A stretch of DNA of 64,000 nucleotides from Xestospongia bergquistia (lineage: Eukaryota; Porifera; Demospongiae; Haplosclerida; Petrosiidae): the NCBI GenBank assembly GCA_963965975.1, contig OZ014412.1, forward strand, positions 6,078,501 to 6,142,500. Direction: 5' to 3'. The translations under genes and the position numbers were made by a program. The number at the start of each line of letters is the position of its first letter. The stretch's first letter is position 1. Under the pieces are notes generated by a model that was given only the letters and a program-made list of their open reading frames with translations, searched no databases and had not been told where the DNA came from. Of this stretch, positions 23,213 through 37,094 are shown in pieces.

Positions 23213-24313
23213 GAACATGTTTTAACTTAAACTTTATTATACGTAATTGCTAAATTTGGTCAAGTTATGTAATGACAGTATGTGTAATGTTCTGTTATAG
23301 AGAGTGATAATACTCACTTAAAAAAGTTATTATTAAGTTATTACTTACTGACAGCAAAATGGATAATAGAGTGAATAATTTATTTATATCATTCAATTAT
23401 TATTTTTATTATTTTTATTAATGTTCTTACATTATTTCTATTGTTGAACTAACAAAGTTTGCATCATTCAACATCTTAAGTATGTTCAGTTAATATCATA
23501 CAAAATATATATATTTTATAAAAATTTTTAAAAAATTTAAATTCAAAAATTTTATATGTAAAGTTTATAAAAACAAAAGTTACATTGACAGTGAAAAGTA
23601 CATGTATAGTTTTTAGCATTAAGTCACTGATATCATTTATTTATCAAGAATTACTAATAGTTATATACAATATGAACAATATGAAATATGATATCATTAG
23701 CAGTTGTTATAGTTATCATTATTATCAATTATAAATTGTATTTTTCTCTTTTAGTTAATGATTGGTTGGATTGGTTGTTTTAAAAAATTCAGTCTTAACA
23801 TGAGCATCACCTTTTAGTAAATATAAGCTAAGAGGTATCTCTACATCATATATTTAAAAAATGAAATAAAATAATGAGGATTACAATATGGGATGACAAA
23901 AGTATGGACACAATGTATAGAGATTTATTGTAACAAATAAATTCCACATAACAACTTATTTGCATATAAAATATCACAATATTATATCTCATGCATAATG
24001 AAGTGATTTGTTTGTTAATTTTTTGGTTGTCAGCATTACATGTTATGACATTTTAAAATTGATTTTCATTACTTGATCATACTTCACATCATGATCATTG
24101 CACACATTGTAAACAATTACACTTTTTGCCTAATATTAAGATGAGTGCTTTCTATCCTGTTCTCCTTTCAATATTCATTTTATTTTGACTATAATTCAAC
24201 CTTAACAATGTAACTATAACTACAAACTATCATAATTAATGACTTTTAAGAAAAAAGAACTTCCATTTTATCTTTACCTATATAGGACTTGTTATATGTA
24301 TATAAACACTTAC
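23213..24313. other. A2 3' flank and spacer
   Basis: AT-rich. The stretch 23400-24290 matches 39800-40750 downstream of A4, so A2 and A4 were duplicated together with their 3' flanks. No exon is seen. Confidence 0.6.
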
Positions 24314-24412
24314 TCTGTTAACAATGTCTAAATTGGCTCCTTTGTGTGTTAAAATCAAAACAACATCTTTATATCCCTTTTTGGCTGCTAACGTGACTGG
24401 AGTACATTCCTC
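24314..24412 (-). CDS. Isolated single-ankyrin-repeat exon
   Basis: A 99-base phase-0 reverse-strand exon encoding CTPVTLAAKKGYKDVV then LILTHKGANLDIVNR. AG acceptor (ATATTTAG) and GTAAGT donor. It is closer to the ankyrin consensus than the unit 1 and 2 copies. Confidence 0.6.
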
Positions 24413-24994
24413 CTAAATATATTACAATAACCCATTAATGTGTGACAAGACAACAGATTATAACAGTTGTATATTATCAATATTAAGACTATTGTATATA
24501 TATATTACATCACTATACTAGTAACATTACAAATTAAGACAACATTATATTAATCACAATTATCACTCGTACACCCAAATAAACTACTCTAAATAATTCT
24601 TAAAATAATGACACTATTACAAATAACACTCTAAAATATATATATAATCATTACAACACAATAGACACAACTCATCGCAATATCACAATTATGGAAAAAA
24701 CACAGAGTAAATAAAATGAAAATGTTGCTTTGGAATACACTTAGAATTTATATTACATTATATCACACTTACTGACTATTATATTGTAAATGACACATTC
24801 ATATCATAAGTAGATCTTTTCTATTATCCACAACTTTTCCTTTAGCTTACAAACAAAGCTAGCTTCTAACTCTCAACTATAATGGTTTAAAATACATCAT
24901 TATATACTATTATGACACCATATAAAATAATTTTGATTAAAATTGTGAGTATCAACATTTTGAAAAAAGGGAGTATACGTTCTATATACGTCAG

Positions 24995-27560
24995 AATCTT
25001 GTACTTTATCTGATAATTCTGGATCATGTTATGGTAGCTATCCATGATGGTTCTTTAATTTAACAATCAGTCAATGTGAACTATTTTCTTATAGTGGTTG
25101 TGATGGTAAAAGTAATAGATTCTCTATTACATTGGAACAATGTACTCATACTTGTGGTAAGTATAATATGATATTGGTTATTATTTCTATCTATAGTTGT
25201 ATAGGTTGTTCATTAGTTACAATGTCTTCAAACTGTAGAATCAATTCTTGTTCTACTTCAAAATGTCCAACATTTCCAGGTGCTATATGTGAAGTTAATA
25301 AGTGTACTAATAATAATTGCTCTGGTAGATACTTTGTAGCATTTAAAGAGTGACAACCATTTGTGGTAAGTAACATTGGATTGTAGATTTAGAAGAACTA
25401 AGTGGACTACTTAGTATCCATCAGTATCTGTTCACATATTTTCTTATAAGAAAGCATACAACACTATGATAATAAAAACATATTGATGAGGTAAATTAAT
25501 TTATTTATTTCTCAAGTGTTTGTACACTTACTGTTAAGATTTGTCATGTAATAGTGTGGTTTGTTGGTTCTTTAACAATGAGTTAGGAGTTCCTGTATGG
25601 AATGCTTTCAAACATGTGGTAAATTAATAAAAGTGACAGATTTTATGATACAGTATTTATATTATAATGACACAATATTTGATAGACTTTAATAGGCTTA
25701 GAGCCTTGAATAAGAAGTGTATTGTATATCTCAGACAATGTCTGTATTTAATAGTAAAGTTATAATATAATAGTCAATTGTTCATTATTACTGAAAATGT
25801 GGATGTGTATATATACGTATGTTATAGGTTTATTATGTTCACATGATGTTAAAAAGTATCATGTCTCAGTGATCCTTGTGGAGTATGTATATATATGTGT
25901 ATATACACATATATATACATATATATATATATACATAATATAATATATAATATATTATATTATATTATATACATATTATATATTATATTATATTATATTA
26001 TATATGGATATATATATACATATTCATATTTTCACATTTTCAGTAATAATGAACAATTGACTATTATATTATAACTTTACTATTAAATACAGACATTGTC
26101 TGAGATATACAATATACAAAGACATTTACAATGAACACTGAATAATATGTTAGTATATGACTATAAAAGCAACTATTTTGTAGCAATATGTCCTGCTAAC
26201 AAACCTTCCATTATCTGTCATATTAATCCTTGTGATTATCAAACTTTTCCAAAGCTGATAGATCTAGTCGATGTAAGGATAGATTCATTGTTAATCAAGA
26301 AGATATCACTGAGCAATGTAGCATGATATCATTGAAATCAATGTTTAAATTGTTTCAGGTATGTGTCCATTTGAAGGAGAGATACTTAAACCATGTGGTA
26401 CATCAAGTCATCAAAACTGTACTAGTGTTTGACAGAAGAGCTCATTTGTTTACTTGTTTGTCTTCCAGGATGTGATTGTCCAGCTTGTCAAGTAAGATCA
26501 TTTCATTACATGTAGTCATCATTACATGTATTATATCACTGTTGTATTTATATTCAGATATCAGAAGAGGCTTCTAAAAATTATCCTAATGAGTGTCCTT
26601 CTCCTTGTGAACCTATATCTCAGAATTATTCAAATATTAATAAACTTCTCTAATGACAAGTGTAGTTGTCCTGTATATACAAGTATATAAAAGCTCATAA
26701 ATCATGTATAGTATAATATCTCTGATATCAGATTACTCTATTGAAGGTCAAGTTAATCAAATAAGTAATACTTGTACTCATACATGTACAACACATCACT
26801 ATATCTGTGCTCAAGAAAACCTACCCAGCTGTTCTTGTCCTGGTGGACAGGTTATTTATGATGGAAGAGGATGTTGTGTATATCTCCAGAACAGTCCAAG
26901 TAAGAAATGCTTATGAATTATTTAATTTATCATCATGCAGCATTAAATCTGTAAATTAAAAAATTGGGCCATATCAATTAAAGCTAAGGCTCTCTCTTTT
27001 CATTTCTACAGAACAAAGTCCTTGTACTTTACCTCCTTACAAAGGATCTTGTACTGATCATGTGTTAAGATACTTATATAAGCAACCAGTCAAAAGTGTG
27101 AACACTTTCAGTATATGGTGATTGTTTAGCTAATGAAAACAATTTCTACTGACAATTGTCTGTGAAGGAAAAGATAGTAGTCAATGCTTATATCTTTTAT
27201 CATTAAATTGTAGCAATAAATTTAATTTCATAGTTTATATAAATTATAAAATTACAATATATACACATAATTACGTTGTAATATTCATTAATTATAATAT
27301 TATTATTTTAATGATTAGAATCTCCACTAACTTGTTCAATTAAAAGAGGAACTCCCTCATCAGATTCACTTCAACAGTCAACCTGTCCAGGTGGATGTGT
27401 GGTATCTAATTGTTTTGTGTCCATAGTATATTGTGACAAATCCATTGACCAATACAGTTATTAACACTACTAATACCAGTGTTATTATTACTGGACTAAC
27501 TTCTGGTCAATGTTATAATATTAATATTTACATAATGCATTAATTACAGCTGGTAATTAA
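24995..27560 (+). pseudogene. K3: Kunitz/cysteine-rich/TIL module, rearranged
   Basis: Fragments in order: Kunitz-1 24995-25156 (TGA at 25045-25047); cysteine-rich exon a 25205-25365 (one-base loss near its end); Kunitz-2 about 25510-25622; cysteine-rich exon b from about 25829, cut after its DPCGV segment and joined to an AT palindrome; cysteine-rich exon c from 26184 (PANKPSIICHINPC); TIL 26359-26491 (CPFEGEILKPCGT, then a frameshift giving TGA); a second cysteine-rich exon about 26748-26899 that is open (CSCPGGQVIYDGRGCCV); Kunitz-3 about 27013-27180 (PCTLPPYKGSC); a TCSIKRG exon near 27319; and an FN3-like end (NTTNTSVIITGLTSGQ). This is the fullest layout of the ancestral gene after unit 5. 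Confidence 0.65.
25717..26117. repeat. Large inverted repeat with AT palindromic centre
   Basis: Left arm about 25717-25802 and right arm about 26030-26117 are reverse complements over roughly 85-90 bases with few mismatches (for example CAGACAATGTCTGTATTTAA on the left). The centre is TA/ATAT-rich and itself palindromic. The structure replaces most of cysteine-rich exon b. Confidence 0.85.
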
Positions 27561-27764
27561 TTGGTATTCAGTTCTAAAAATATAATATAAAATTTAAGAT
27601 GACAACTTGACAAGGTTGATTAATAATGAGATGACCAATGACATGAAAAGTACAACAAAATAACATAACAATAGAAGCAAATCCAAACAAATATATCATT
27701 ATTTTTTTAATATTTTTGTAAAAATTGCTACAATTTTTTTTTATCATTCACAAGTATATACATA

Positions 27765-28060
27765 CACTTGTACATATTTAGATGCAACAATATCAAAAAA
27801 CATACAGTAATTATAACATGTGGTCTGTTCAGTTTACAATAACTATCATTACATGTGTACTTTGTTTCCTATATAATTATAAAACAAAGAATATGTCTTT
27901 ATAATATTACTAGTACATATATAATATATATACATATACCTGTATCTATATAGATGCCACATATAGAGTAATTATAACATGTGGTCTGTTCAGTTTACAT
28001 TAACTATCATAACATATGTACTTCATTTCCTTTATGACAAAGAAAGGTAACTTTATAATA
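27765..28060 (+). repeat. Recurrent upstream element, two copies in unit 3
   Basis: First copy about 27765-27890, second about 27955-28040. Both contain ATAACATGTGGTCTGTTCAG, and the second keeps TGTACTTCATTTCCTTTATG. They are separated by CTGTATCTATATAGATGC. Confidence 0.7.
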
Positions 28061-28380
28061 ATACTATATATAATATTTCCTTTATAGACAAACAAAATGT
28101 ACAGTTATGAAAACAAAGAGGTATGTCTGTACATAATTAGTAACTTAGAGCTATTATATTTCATCATCATCAAGTCTGACAACATCAACATTACATTACA
28201 TTAGGAAATATCTTTGCTATGTATAGTTAAGTTAGGAAGTGCCTATAGGTCTGACAGGAAACTGGACATGATACATTGCTGTGTATAGTTCATGTTTAGA
28301 CAATGTCTTTACTCTGGACAGTGAGAATGAAATAAGTATAAGTTTCTTAATATTTTGTATATACTTTATTGATTAGTTAT

Positions 28381-28437
28381 TTAGGCTGCATCATTTATAA
28401 TGTTATCAAGAACTAGACTATTGTTGTCATTTGGGAG
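28381..28437 (+). pseudogene. Orphan FN3 half-exon upstream of A3
   Basis: A diverged copy of the receptor fourth exon, from GGCTGCATCATTTATAATG to the VVIWE-like end, followed by a GTGTGT donor-like site. Confidence 0.5.
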
Positions 28438-28498
28438 GTGTGTATTATTTATTTAGTAATATAATTAGTCTACATGTTATTAAATAGACATTACACTA

Positions 28499-28536
28499 AT
28501 AATATATAAACCCAACCCACAAAGACACCACCTCCA
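28499..28536 (+). promoter_or_regulatory. TATA-like box and conserved core promoter, A3
   Basis: AATATATAAACCC followed by CCACAAAGACACCACCTCC, about 100 bases before the ATG. Confidence 0.5.
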
Positions 28537-28606
28537 TTAATAAGTCTATTCATTATCTTACAATATCATAAGTCAATGATCCATTTAGTCTACCAATGTA
28601 GTCAAA

Positions 28607-30525
28607 ATGGATAAGTGTGCTACAATATATTTGATTTCTCTTCTCTTACTTATCATAAGTGAGTTAATATATTATAACACAATATTTTTAGTTTATATCT
28701 TATAGTGAAAATAGAAGCTTTAGTTACAAGTCTAGATTGCAATCATGGAGTATGTCCACAGACACAAGGAGCACTCACTTGTACAATAACAGGCAGTATA
28801 GCAGCTTGGTATTCTCCTCCATCAAGTAGACATCCAATTGCTACAGTACATTCTGGAGTAGTTAATAATGTTGGTAATACTGGGTTTACTGCTGCTCTTG
28901 TGAGTGTTAACAATCCTGGACTAACAACTAATTTAAGTTTTATTGCCATTACTGATAAGAATGGAACCCTTGTCAGGTGTGCTGATGTCAACTCAATGAA
29001 CTGTACTATTATGATATCAGGTATGTCACTAACAGTATCATATATAACTAACATGTACTATCATTATAAGGTCCTCCAAGTGATGTTCCTACAGGACTGG
29101 GTTTTACTGCTCTCACAAACACTTCAGTCACTCTCTACTGGTCACCTCCTACTCTTTATCCTAACTGTATAGTTAACTACACTGTTGATATCAGGACAAC
29201 CAGTGATAATATATTGATCAGTAGTCTTAGTAGTGGTAGTAATATTACCAGTATTAATGTATCTACTGGTCTTTCTCAATCAGTAGAGTATCAGTACAGA
29301 GTAGTAGGGTCTGATGCTATTAATAGATTAGGACCCTATAGTCAATATACTGTGTTCACTCTGGATAGTAAGAACTTAATTATTTTAACTTTTATGCAGT
29401 ACTAATTTTTTTAGTTCTACAAGCTGTGCCACTAATCACTTATAACATCACAAAGAATATAGAGAACTATATTATTGTTGTGATTTGGAAGGTGTATATT
29501 TTTGCTTATAATATTTAAGTCTAAATTTTCCTTTAGTCTCCTCTTCTCTCCTCTCGTCCTCCTCTCTTGTACTACAAAGTCTATCACAACATATCAGGTT
29601 CACTAACGGTTAATATAACTACTGTTACTAACATTGCATTGACTGGAGTACTAGCTGGATATACCTACATTATAACAGTGGTACCAGTTAATATACTAGG
29701 AGATGGATACCCTAATAAAACTATAGGTTATTTAAATATTATTATAAAGTGTGTTATGTTTACTTCTCATACAGTTATCATTCCTGATAAAGAACCAGTT
29801 ATTACTAGTACTAGTGTTGCAACAACAACATCTCAATATCATAGTAAGAGTATTCAATGTAAAATTAGTTACAGAAATTATTATTTAATATATCAGCAAT
29901 AACAACAGCGAATATACCCAGTTCATTTTCACCAACTGTAATGATCATAAGTTATTCATCAAATATCAGTAAGTACAAACCTATTATGATTTATTTGATT
30001 TGTGATAAATATAGAAACTACAAGTACTTTGATGTCATTGTTAACCTTAACAAATACTGCAACTTCACATTTAACTAGTATGTTTGTTTAACAATAATCA
30101 TTTTTAATATTAAGATATTAACTTTAACTCTTTAACAGTGAGAGTATGTTCACCAGTATCTACAACTGTTTGTGCAAGTATGTCTTAACTACAATAAAAT
30201 ACAGTTAGATAATTTCTATTATAGCTAATGAAAAACAACAAACATCATATTTAGCAGGTAATAAACAATCATGTTACATTATTAAATTATTTACTTAACA
30301 GTGAGTATACCAGTCAGTATGTTCTTCTCTTCTCTATTAACTGCTGTTATTACTACATGTATTGTCTATCTACTTACGAGAAGAAGGAGCAATGATAAAG
30401 ATACTCCACCCACTACTACTACCCAATTAGGTCCAATATATGATGATGTTAAGTTACCAGAGACCTCAGAACAGAAAGAGATCATTGAATTACAAGGAAA
30501 TACTGCTTATGGATATATTAATTAA
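28607..30525 (+). CDS. A3: Ig-FN3-FN3 receptor, short tyrosine tail
   Basis: Exons: 28607-28658, 28706-29020, 29071-29367, 29415-29491, 29537-29726, 29775-29843, 29909-29968 (least certain), 30139-30177, 30225-30257, 30302-30525. They give 451 codons and stay in frame with or without the 60-base exon. The Ig exon is the shortest of the A set: its last loop is reduced to ADVNSMNC. FN3-b begins AVPLITYNITKN and ends its first half in WK instead of WE. The stalk has VRVCSPVSTTVCAS. The membrane helix contains a cysteine (TTCIVYL). The tail has PIYDDVKL and NTAYGYIN. It appears intact, with the same architecture and presumed role as A1. Confidence 0.83.
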
Positions 30526-31311
30526 AGAAAATTATGTTAACTTATTATACACAATTACTAAACTTAGTCAAACTATATAATGGCAGTATGCTAAAAAGGG
30601 TGAGGATACTCACCTAAAAAGATTCACATTGGTAACAAATAAATAATACAGTTAATAATTTATATATATTACTCTATTATTTCTATTGTTAAGCTAACAA
30701 TTTCACATCAATTTATTATCTAAAGTATATTCTGTTACAAAGTATTATAAAACAATGTTATATTGTGTAGTGACTGTTTATTTTAAAAAAATTGATGTTA
30801 GTTTGAGTATAATCCTTTTAGCAAATATAAACTATTTCATCATGATAAATAAATATACCCACATAGCAACAATCATCTACAGAATATAGATTATATATTA
30901 TACTCCAATACAAGTTACTATTTAAAACTAGTACTTGGATTTTCAATGATGTAATTGTGTTATTTACATAATGTATTACATAATGTAAAATTTGTGTTAT
31001 TACATAATTATGTAGTAATTAACCCTCTCCACAACATGTGGGTGACGGTTACATTACTTGCTTTGTTACAATTAGTAATTGACTGTTATATTTAGTTCTA
31101 AAAATATTATTGTGATAATGAAAATTATTGTATAATGTGAGGTTGATTGTCCTTAGTTTGGTGATAATGAAATCACCAAAGATTTAAAAAATACAACAAA
31201 ATAATATCCCATGTACATATTAGCCTAATGTCTATATGTTTTCAATAAATAAATAAATACAACCACAATCATTTATAATTATTATTTACTGTAGATTTCA
31301 ATTTTCCAAGT
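30526..31311. other. A3 3' flank
   Basis: AT-rich, similar to the region after A1 (12481-13040). No exon is seen. Confidence 0.5.
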
Positions 31312-31440
31312 ATGTACATGTACATGTATATAGTACTTAACCAACACATACAGTAATTATAACATGTGGTCTGTTTAGTTTATATTAACTATCATAACAT
31401 ATGTACTTCATTTCCTTTATAACAAGGAAAGATAATTTTA
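31312..31440 (+). repeat. Recurrent upstream element, copy in unit 4 left part
   Basis: GTACATGTACATGTATATAG, ATAACATGTGGTCTGTTTAG and TACTTCATTTCCTTTATAAC in order. Here no intact receptor head follows; the next feature is the C4 relic. Confidence 0.7.
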
Positions 31441-31802
31441 TAATATTACTATATATAATATTTTCTTTATAACACACAAAATCCACATTTATGAAAACAA
31501 AGAGGTATCTCTGTACATAATTAGTAACTTTCAGCTTTTATATTGTTAGTATAACAACGTTAACATGATAGGTGACATTTACATTAGGTAGTGTCTATAG
31601 GTCTGGCAGGAAGTAATATATTGCTGTGTATAGTTAGGGTTTAGGAAGAGTTTTTACTCTGGACAGTGAAAATGAAATAAGTATAAGTTTCTAAATATTT
31701 TACATATAAATATATATTTTACATACAAAGGTTGAAATATAACATAATTGATGATAGAAATGAATATCTAATCTTTCAATATTCATCAGTAGAACAAGAG
31801 CG

Positions 31803-32010
<208 letters not shown>

Positions 32011-32525
32011 TTGCAACATGTTGGCTAACATCATACAATATATTTAGCAGCCAGATTGCTTCAATTGATGAGTATTATTAACCTAATAGATTATTAAGGA
32101 ATATTATCCTTATAGACTTATTCCATATGTTACATTGTGGACCAATATTTATTGCGTGTGCTAATGAAAGGAGAAGTTAATTGAATGAGAGTAATATAGA
32201 AATAAATGTATTGATCTAAGAAAAACCTTGAGTACTAACTACTTTTGTATATCTGTTTAAACATTTAATTTAGCATATTCTCCAGTAGTATATCTACATT
32301 AACTAAATCACATGCAATAATTATAACAAAATATTTAGTGCTGGAAATAACTAACTGCAGTAACTACTAGGAATCATAACTTGAGTGTATTGTTGATAAT
32401 GGTGATATTGTTTATTCAGCCATTATAATAACTGTGTACTAATATCAGTGTTTATTCTATTATGCACATAAACAGAGTAATATTGGACCTAATTAGGTAG
32501 TAGTAGTGAGTGGAGTATCTTTATT

Positions 32526-34540
32526 TTAGCTTTTCCTCCTTATCATAATAAGATAGACAATAAGTGTAGTAATAACAGTAGTTAACAGAGAAGACAAAAT
32601 GATACTGACTGGAATACCAACTGTGAACAATAATAAACAATAAAATAGTGATGTCATGTATTTAATATACCTGTACATGATGTAGTATTAGTTGTTGACA
32701 TAACAGTACTATATATTAATGAAGTCACAGTACACTGTGTATATGTTGATGATGTAGTACTTAATGGATGTGAAATGAGGACATCTAAAACAAATGAATG
32801 AATGTAAATACATGAGTTAATCAATATAATAACTTAATAACAGCAACACAGCGAGAGCTCTGTTCTTTTGTCCTTTAATTCTGTTCTAATAACTTAATAA
32901 TATATATGTGCTAGTATTTCACATAATGTATCAACTTAGTTAAAGACTCGATATGATTCTATATGTTAACACTGTAAATTAGGGAATAAAATGTTAATAA
33001 TATGTTTATTTTTATGCTAAGTAGTTAATAACATAATATAGTATTGTTAGTATAATACTTATTGACCTGGTAATGAAATATCAGTTGCAGATGGTACTTT
33101 GAAAACACTTACAGTAGTTACTAATGAAACTAAAAAGTATATAATTAGTAAAAGAAGTAATTGTTACAGATTGTTTATAGTGACTACAGTAAAAAGACAT
33201 ATATTATCTTCAACATTGTACTCTATGTAAGACATAATTGCATTAACTTGCTACTACTTGCCAATCTAAGTAATAGTCGTTCTTAAAACATAGTAATATA
33301 ATTACATCATGTACTCAAACATCGAATTAGTAACACATTATTTAATAGTTCTATTAATTCACTTACCAGTAGAATAAATTGATGATATATATGTGTATGT
33401 TCCTAAATTAATAATTCAAAACCAGAGTTACTAATAACAATTTACCTGTAGCCATAATACTAGTATAAGATCCTGTTCCTAATTTATTAACAGCTGCTAC
33501 ACTGATCATATAAGTATATCCTGGTTGTGATCCATTAAGTATGATATTTGTATTGTTAGTTGTAATGACATAGACTTGTTACTGATATTATGTATAATTG
33601 AATAATACTCAACTGATTAATATATCTATTGTTAGTAGGCTAATAATGAAATATAATAGTTACTATAATGAAATATAAATGAACCATACATTCCATAATA
33701 TTGTGACAGCTAAATTTGTGATGTTGACTCCAAGTCCTTTCGCTAAAGGAGGAACTATGTATATTATGATTAAGACAATATAATAAGTTAAGACAAATTT
33801 ACATACCATTCCATATAACCTTCAAAGGAAGACTTATATTTCCAGTTCTATTGCTACTATCTTTTCCTGTTACATAAAACAAATAGACAGAAAAAAGAGA
33901 TCTATTATCTATCAGTAGCGATGTAGTGTTATCAGTTGATATTTCTGTAGTATTAATATCAATTATATAATTTGTAATACAGGTAGCATTCTGTTGTGGT
34001 GGTGAACAAGTTAATAAAAGGGAATGTGTATTGATTGTCTAGAACTCAAGATCTAATGGAGACCCAGGAACATCTGTGGCCATAGACTACATTATTGTCA
34101 TCAGATTATTTGTAAATTATCTCTAACAGTGACTGTAGCTGTAACTGGTTGACTCACTACATCAGAACAATTAATCCTCTTACCATTGTCTGATGGAGTT
34201 ACTGGTGTATTCAATATAACTTGACTACATACTGTTATCTGATTTCCATTAACAAATGTCAACTTTGAAATAAAATAGAATAAGAAACCAATTTAGTAAT
34301 GTCAGTGATGTTTGTAAATATTACATGAATTTGACTATCAGCAGGATCAGACCATTTAAAAAATCTAGTACCAACTGTTTTACAAGTTAAGATTAGTTCA
34401 TCTCCTGGACACAATAGACCAGTATGTGGTACAGTTTGTTCTATAATGACTAAAGAGAAATTCTTGGAATTAATATGCTAACTGTAATAGTTATGATACC
34501 TTTTGATTCAGTAAACATTAAGCAAGATATCAGCAATAGT
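32526..34540 (-). pseudogene. C4: Ig-FN3-FN3-TM receptor, decayed
   Basis: Exons in transcription order: leader near 34540-34505, Ig 34440-34121, FN3-a 34073-33807, FN3-b halves 33754-33690 and 33639-33446, stalk 33129-33067 and 32784-32671, membrane exon 32620-32526. Lesions: the Ig donor is changed from GTAAGG to ATAATT, TAG at 34039-34041 (shared with C1), Trp to Cys in the FN3-a WSPP motif, two one-base deletions in FN3-b, and TAA at 32526-32528 directly after the basic stop-transfer. Unlike C1 and C2, the sequence beyond that stop resembles the type-A tail (Asp-Thr-Pro, Thr repeats), so this copy shows a third tail arrangement. It cannot make a full receptor. Confidence 0.8.
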
Positions 34541-34559
34541 ACTTAGTAACAGTCAAATC

Positions 34560-36164
34560 CAACTCAATAGTACTTAAGTTGAATTCATTCAAAGATGTGG
34601 TAAATTAATAAAAGTGGCAGATTTTAGGATACAGTATTTATATTATATCAGTACAAGATATGAAATTACTAATAGACTTAATTAGATTTAGAGACTTGAG
34701 TAAGACCTGTATTGTATTTCTCAGACAATGTCTGTATTTAATAGTAAAGTTATAATATAATAGTCAATTGTTCATTATTACTGAAAATGTGGATGTACAT
34801 ATATATACATACGTTATAGGTTCATTATGCCTGTATGATGTTAAAAAAGTATCATGTCTCTTGTACTTTATCTGCTAATTCTGGGTCATGTTATAGTAGC
34901 TATCCATGATGTTCTTTAATTAAACAATCAGTCAATGTGAACTATTTTCTTATAGTGGTTTTGATGGTAACAGTAATAGATTCTCTACATTGGAAGAGTG
35001 TACTCATACTTGTGGTAAGTATAATATGACATTAGTTATTATTTCAATCTATGGTTGTATAGGGTGTTCATTAGGTACAATGTGTTCAAACTGTAGAATC
35101 AATCTTGTTCTACTTCAAAATGTCCAACATTTCCAGGTGCTATATGTGAAGTTAATAAGTGTACTAATAATAATTGCTCTGGTAGATACTTTGTAGCATT
35201 TAAAGAAGTGACGAACATTTGTGGTAAGTAACATTGGATTGTAGATTTAGAAGAACTAAGTGGACTACTTAGTATCCATCAGTATCTGTTCACATATTTT
35301 CTTATAAGAAAGACTATAACACTACTATAATAAAAACATATTGATGAGGTAAATTAATAATTTATTTACTTATTTCTCAAATGTTTGTACACTTACTGTT
35401 AAGATTGGTCTATGTAATAATAGTGTGGTTTTTTTGGTTCTTTAACAATGTGTTTGGATGCTGTCAGGAGTTCTTGTATGGAATGCATTCAAAGATGTGG
35501 TAAATTAATAAAAGTGGCAGATTTTAGGATAGAATATTTATATTATAGTGGGACAAGATATGAAACTACTAATAGACTTTATTAGGCTTACAGCCGTGAA
35601 TAAGACCTGTATTGTATTTCTCAGACAATTCCTGTGTTTAATAGTAAAGTTATAATACAATAGTCAATTGTTCATTATTACTGAAAATGTGGATGCATAT
35701 ATATATATGTGTGTGTGTGTGTGTGTATTTATTTATTATAGGTTTATTATGCCCACATGATGTTAAACAAGTATCGTGTTTCAGTGATCCTTGTGGAGTA
35801 TCTAGTTGTCCTAATCATCCTAATAGTGTGTGTGTGTCTAGTTCACGTGGTCAATGTTCTGGTCATTAATACAACAGTTCTTGGATTAACTAACACTTGT
35901 AGTAAGTACATTTCATAAACTATAGGAGTAATGACAACTATCAGTCTGTGAAGAAAAATGTAGTGGTCAGTACTTATATCTTCTGTCATTAAACGGTAGC
36001 AATATATTTAATTTCAAAAAGTTTCACATTAATTATTAATATAATATATACACATAATTGTATTGTAATATTCATTAATTCTAACATTATTTTAATGTTT
36101 AGAATGTCCACCAACTTGTTCTCTTGAATATTGTACAATTAAAAGTGGAGCTGTTTGTTCATTG
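34560..36164 (+). pseudogene. K4: two Kunitz/cysteine-rich modules fused by a deletion
   Basis: About 34570-34860 is the left module (Kunitz-2 end, start of cysteine-rich exon b). At about 34860 it runs directly into the middle of a Kunitz-1 exon, with the TIL part, spacer and ankyrin exon missing. The right module has Kunitz-1 to 35014 (TGA at 34907-34909 and one lost base), cysteine-rich exon a 35063-35223 (the same one-base loss as unit 2), a decayed Kunitz-2 (about 35380-35500), cysteine-rich exon b from 35742 (SDPCGVSSCPNHPNSVC, TAA at 35867-35869) and the CPPTCSLEYCTIK exon at about 36103-36164. Confidence 0.65.
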
Positions 36165-36471
36165 TAAGTATTCAATAATAAAAGAATTTTCTAATACAAG
36201 AATGACCTTGTACATAACACATACCACATCTTTTCATATTTGCTATGAAGAGGAGGAGTTACACCTCAAATCAATATCAAGACTTTTAATTTACAAGAGA
36301 GAAATAAGATAAAATGTTTTACACATTACACATGTTTTATATGTATTTTGAAACTATTATATTATCATATTTATTATTGGAGCTGTCAAAGATCTTACAT
36401 GAATAGTCTTCTCACAAAGACTTCCTTTTTTTATAAAATTGATTTTAATGTTATCTATTTTTTTGTTGTAG

Positions 36472-36504
36472 GTAATGATAATCAACAAACCTCATGTTTA
36501 TCAG
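36472..36504 (+). pseudogene. Orphan 33-base stalk exon, first of two
   Basis: AG, 33 bases and GT, encoding NDNQQTSCLSG, as in units 1 and 2. Confidence 0.5.
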
Positions 36505-36555
36505 GTATTTTATAGAACAAACATGGCCTTCTTCAACCATGCTAAAAGAATTATG

Positions 36556-36672
36556 TAATTTTTGTTGGTTATAAAGGAAATGAAGTACATTTATGATAGT
36601 TATAATATAAACTCAACAGATCACATGTTATAATTACTATATGTGTGTGGGTGTACTATATACATGTACATT
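36556..36672 (-). repeat. Recurrent upstream element, inverted copy
   Basis: Reverse-strand copy: forward GGTTATAAAGGAAATGAAGT, then ATCACATGTTATAATTAC and TACTATATACATGTAC. It sits between two partial copies of the same upstream block. Confidence 0.75.
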
Positions 36673-36871
36673 TAATTTACAAGAGAGAAATAAGATATAG
36701 TCTTTTACACATTACACATGTTTTATATGTATTTTGTTTTTATGCGGACTTTAGTTAAATAAGTTTTGAAACTATTATATTATTGAAGCTGTCAAAGATC
36801 TTACATGAATAGTTCTGACTTCCTTTTTTTAAATAAAATTGATTTTAATGTTATGTATTTTTTTGTTGTAG

Positions 36872-36904
36872 GCAATGATAATGAACAAACCTGATGTTAA
36901 TCAG
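36872..36904 (+). pseudogene. Orphan 33-base stalk exon, second of two
   Basis: It encodes NDNEQT-type residues with AG and GT borders. It is a diverged duplicate of 36472-36504, about 400 bases downstream. Confidence 0.45.
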
Positions 36905-37094
36905 GTATTTTATAGAACAAACATAGCTAAAAGAAATCAAAAAGTTATCTTGTTTAAGATTTTGGGGTTGTCCCTCCTAGTAAAATCTACACAAATTAAT
37001 GTAATGTCTCCCTTCATCACCTCGTCATTAATGTTTATTAAAACAAGAATATATATTATAATATATATTATAAGAATATATTCATTTTTCCTAC

